Of a DNA stretch of 64,000 nucleotides, positions 63,020 to 64,000 are shown in pieces. Each line of letters begins with the position of its first letter. The stretch's first letter is position 1. This DNA is from Parabacteroides sp. AD58 (GTDB lineage Bacteria > Bacteroidota > Bacteroidia > Bacteroidales > Tannerellaceae). Both the position numbers and the translations under genes were made by a program. The stretch lies in assembly GCF_023744375.2 (NCBI RefSeq), contig NZ_CP146284.1, forward strand, positions 496,001 to 560,000, read 5' to 3'. The notes under the pieces are model-generated. The model had not been told where the DNA came from, made no database searches, and saw nothing but the letters and a program-made list of their open reading frames with translations.

Positions 63020-64000
63020 TTACAGTTTCTCTATTTCCTTGAGCCAGAGTGTTGCGGCTGCATCACTCGGCATGCGCCAGTCGCCGCGTGGCGAGAGGCT
63101 GATGCTTCCTACTTTCGGACCGTCGGGCAGGCAGCTGCGCTTGAACTGCTGCTGGAAGAAACGGCGGAAGAAGGTGTACAGCCATTTCTTGATAGTTTCG
63201 TCGGAATAAGCTCCGCGGAAAGCCTGCTGGGCCAGATAATAGATCTTGGCCGGTGTTGCTCCGAAGCGGATGAAGTGGTAGAGGAAGAAATCATGCAGCT
63301 CATAAGGACCGACCAGGTCTTCTGTTTTCTGCTGGATGTTTCCCTGTTCGTCCGCCGGAATCAGTTCCGGGCTGATGGGCGTATCCAGGATATCAAGCAA
63401 TGTCTCTTTGGAATCCTCGTCTACCCGGTTATGCGCCACCCATTCCACGAGGTATTTCACCAGTGTTTTCGGGATGCTGGCATTAACGCCGTACATCGAC
63501 ATGTGGTCGCCGTTATAAGTTGCCCAGCCCAAGGCCAGTTCGGATAAATCGCCCGTACCGATCACCAAGCCGTTTTCCTTGTTCGCCACGTCCATCAGAA
63601 TCTGTGTACGCTCGCGGGCTTGGCCGTTCTCATACGTGACATCGTGCACGCTGGCATCGTGATGAATATCCTGAAAGTGCTGCATACAGGCTTCTTTGAT
63701 GGATATTTCGCGGAAGGTGACGCCCAGTGAATGAATCAGATTGACGGCATTCCGATAGGTTCTGCCCGTCGTGCCGAATCCGGGCATAGTGATTCCGATG
63801 ATGCGGTTCCGCGGAATCTGGAGCAAGTCGAATGTCATGACAGTGACCAAAAGAGCCAAAGTAGAATCGAGGCCGCCGGAAATGCCGACAACAGCCGTTT
63901 TGGCATGCGTATGTACGATTCGTTTCGCCAGTCCGGACGTCTGCATCTGGAATATTTCTTCGCAGCGTTCGCGCAAAGCCAGTCCTTCGGGCGTGAAAGG
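63020..64000 (-). CDS. nadE: Glutamine-dependent NAD+ synthetase, 5' end outside window
   Basis: Reads on the minus strand from the window end ([17 protein letters not shown] at the edge) to a stop at 63020, 326 residues of a protein usually near 640. The visible part is the synthetase domain: ATP loop [39 protein letters not shown], and [20 protein letters not shown]. It makes NAD+ from deamido-NAD+ with ammonia delivered from the missing amidase domain. The TTG at 63976 is not the start; the frame stays open upstream. Confidence 0.93.
   Translation of the reverse strand, partial: PFTPEGLALRERCEEIFQMQTSGLAKRIVHTHAKTAVVGISGGLDSTLALLVTVMTFDLLQIPRNRIIGITMPGFGTTGRTYRNAVNLIHSLGVTFREISIKEACMQHFQDIHHDASVHDVTYENGQARERTQILMDVANKENGLVIGTGDLSELALGWATYNGDHMSMYGVNASIPKTLVKYLVEWVAHNRVDEDSKETLLDILDTPISPELIPADEQGNIQQKTEDLVGPYELHDFFLYHFIRFGATPAKIYYLAQQAFRGAYSDETIKKWLYTFFRRFFQQQFKRSCLPDGPKVGSISLSPRGDWRMPSDAAATLWLKEIEKL

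Overview
The window comes from a gut member of the Bacteroidales, most likely Parabacteroides or a close relative. The evidence is promoters with the Bacteroidetes -7 box (TAnnTTTG) in front of many genes, often with TTTG 19-20 bp upstream, weak or absent Shine-Dalgarno sites, exported glycan-degrading enzymes, threonine-to-glycine catabolism, and a 5-alpha-reductase / 5-beta-reductase / hydroxysteroid dehydrogenase trio of the kind linked to bile-acid conversion in Parabacteroides. The genus is an inference from gene content; there is no rRNA to test it.

Layout. 1-1210: truncated ECF sigma factor, a palindromic repeat array and a small membrane protein. 1207-7155: minus-strand group with a GH92 mannosidase, a GH20 hexosaminidase and a MATE transporter. 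7400-12655: FAD/Fe-S lactate or glycolate oxidase, acyl-CoA ligase and LemA-like protein. 12738-16111: repeats and a tricorn-like S41 protease. 16317-19598: Crp-family regulator and lutABC (L-lactate oxidation). 19706-21598: speA. 21926-35793: a plus-strand cluster with an IclR regulator, a di-haem propeller protein, a chorismatase-like enzyme, a cupin, a very large NPCBM/HzsA-like di-haem/SUMF1 fusion, a CcsBA cytochrome c synthase, a small VOC-like protein, a propeller lipoprotein and a DUF418 membrane protein. 35861-43321: exported phosphatidylserine decarboxylase-like lipoprotein, uracil permease, FHA protein, an apparently inactive protease-TPR protein and small membrane/regulatory genes. 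43693-43993: three tRNAs. 44073-49888: nuclease and nucleotide-sugar genes (sugar dehydrogenase, rfbA, fcl, gmd). 49989-53718: OmpA-type porin, kbl and threonine dehydrogenase. 53897-56743: steroid/bile-acid trio. 56890-61134: sdaA, GH43, cobalamin adenosyltransferase, aminotransferase. 61171-63007: IS1182-family element. 63020-64000: start-truncated nadE.

How it fits together. Several genes serve a fermentative gut lifestyle: host-type N-glycan trimming (GH92, GH20), lactate/glycolate oxidation (two systems), serine and threonine breakdown, GDP-fucose synthesis for surface glycans, and steroid reduction.

The least understood part is 21.9-35.8 kb. It couples periplasmic c-type haem proteins with a dedicated haem-attachment machine, an enzyme resembling chorismatases and an IclR regulator, and looks like an undescribed redox or aromatic-metabolite system. 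A second theme is the arrays of short palindromic units spaced 20-23 bp apart at four intergenic places, two of them nearly the same composite.
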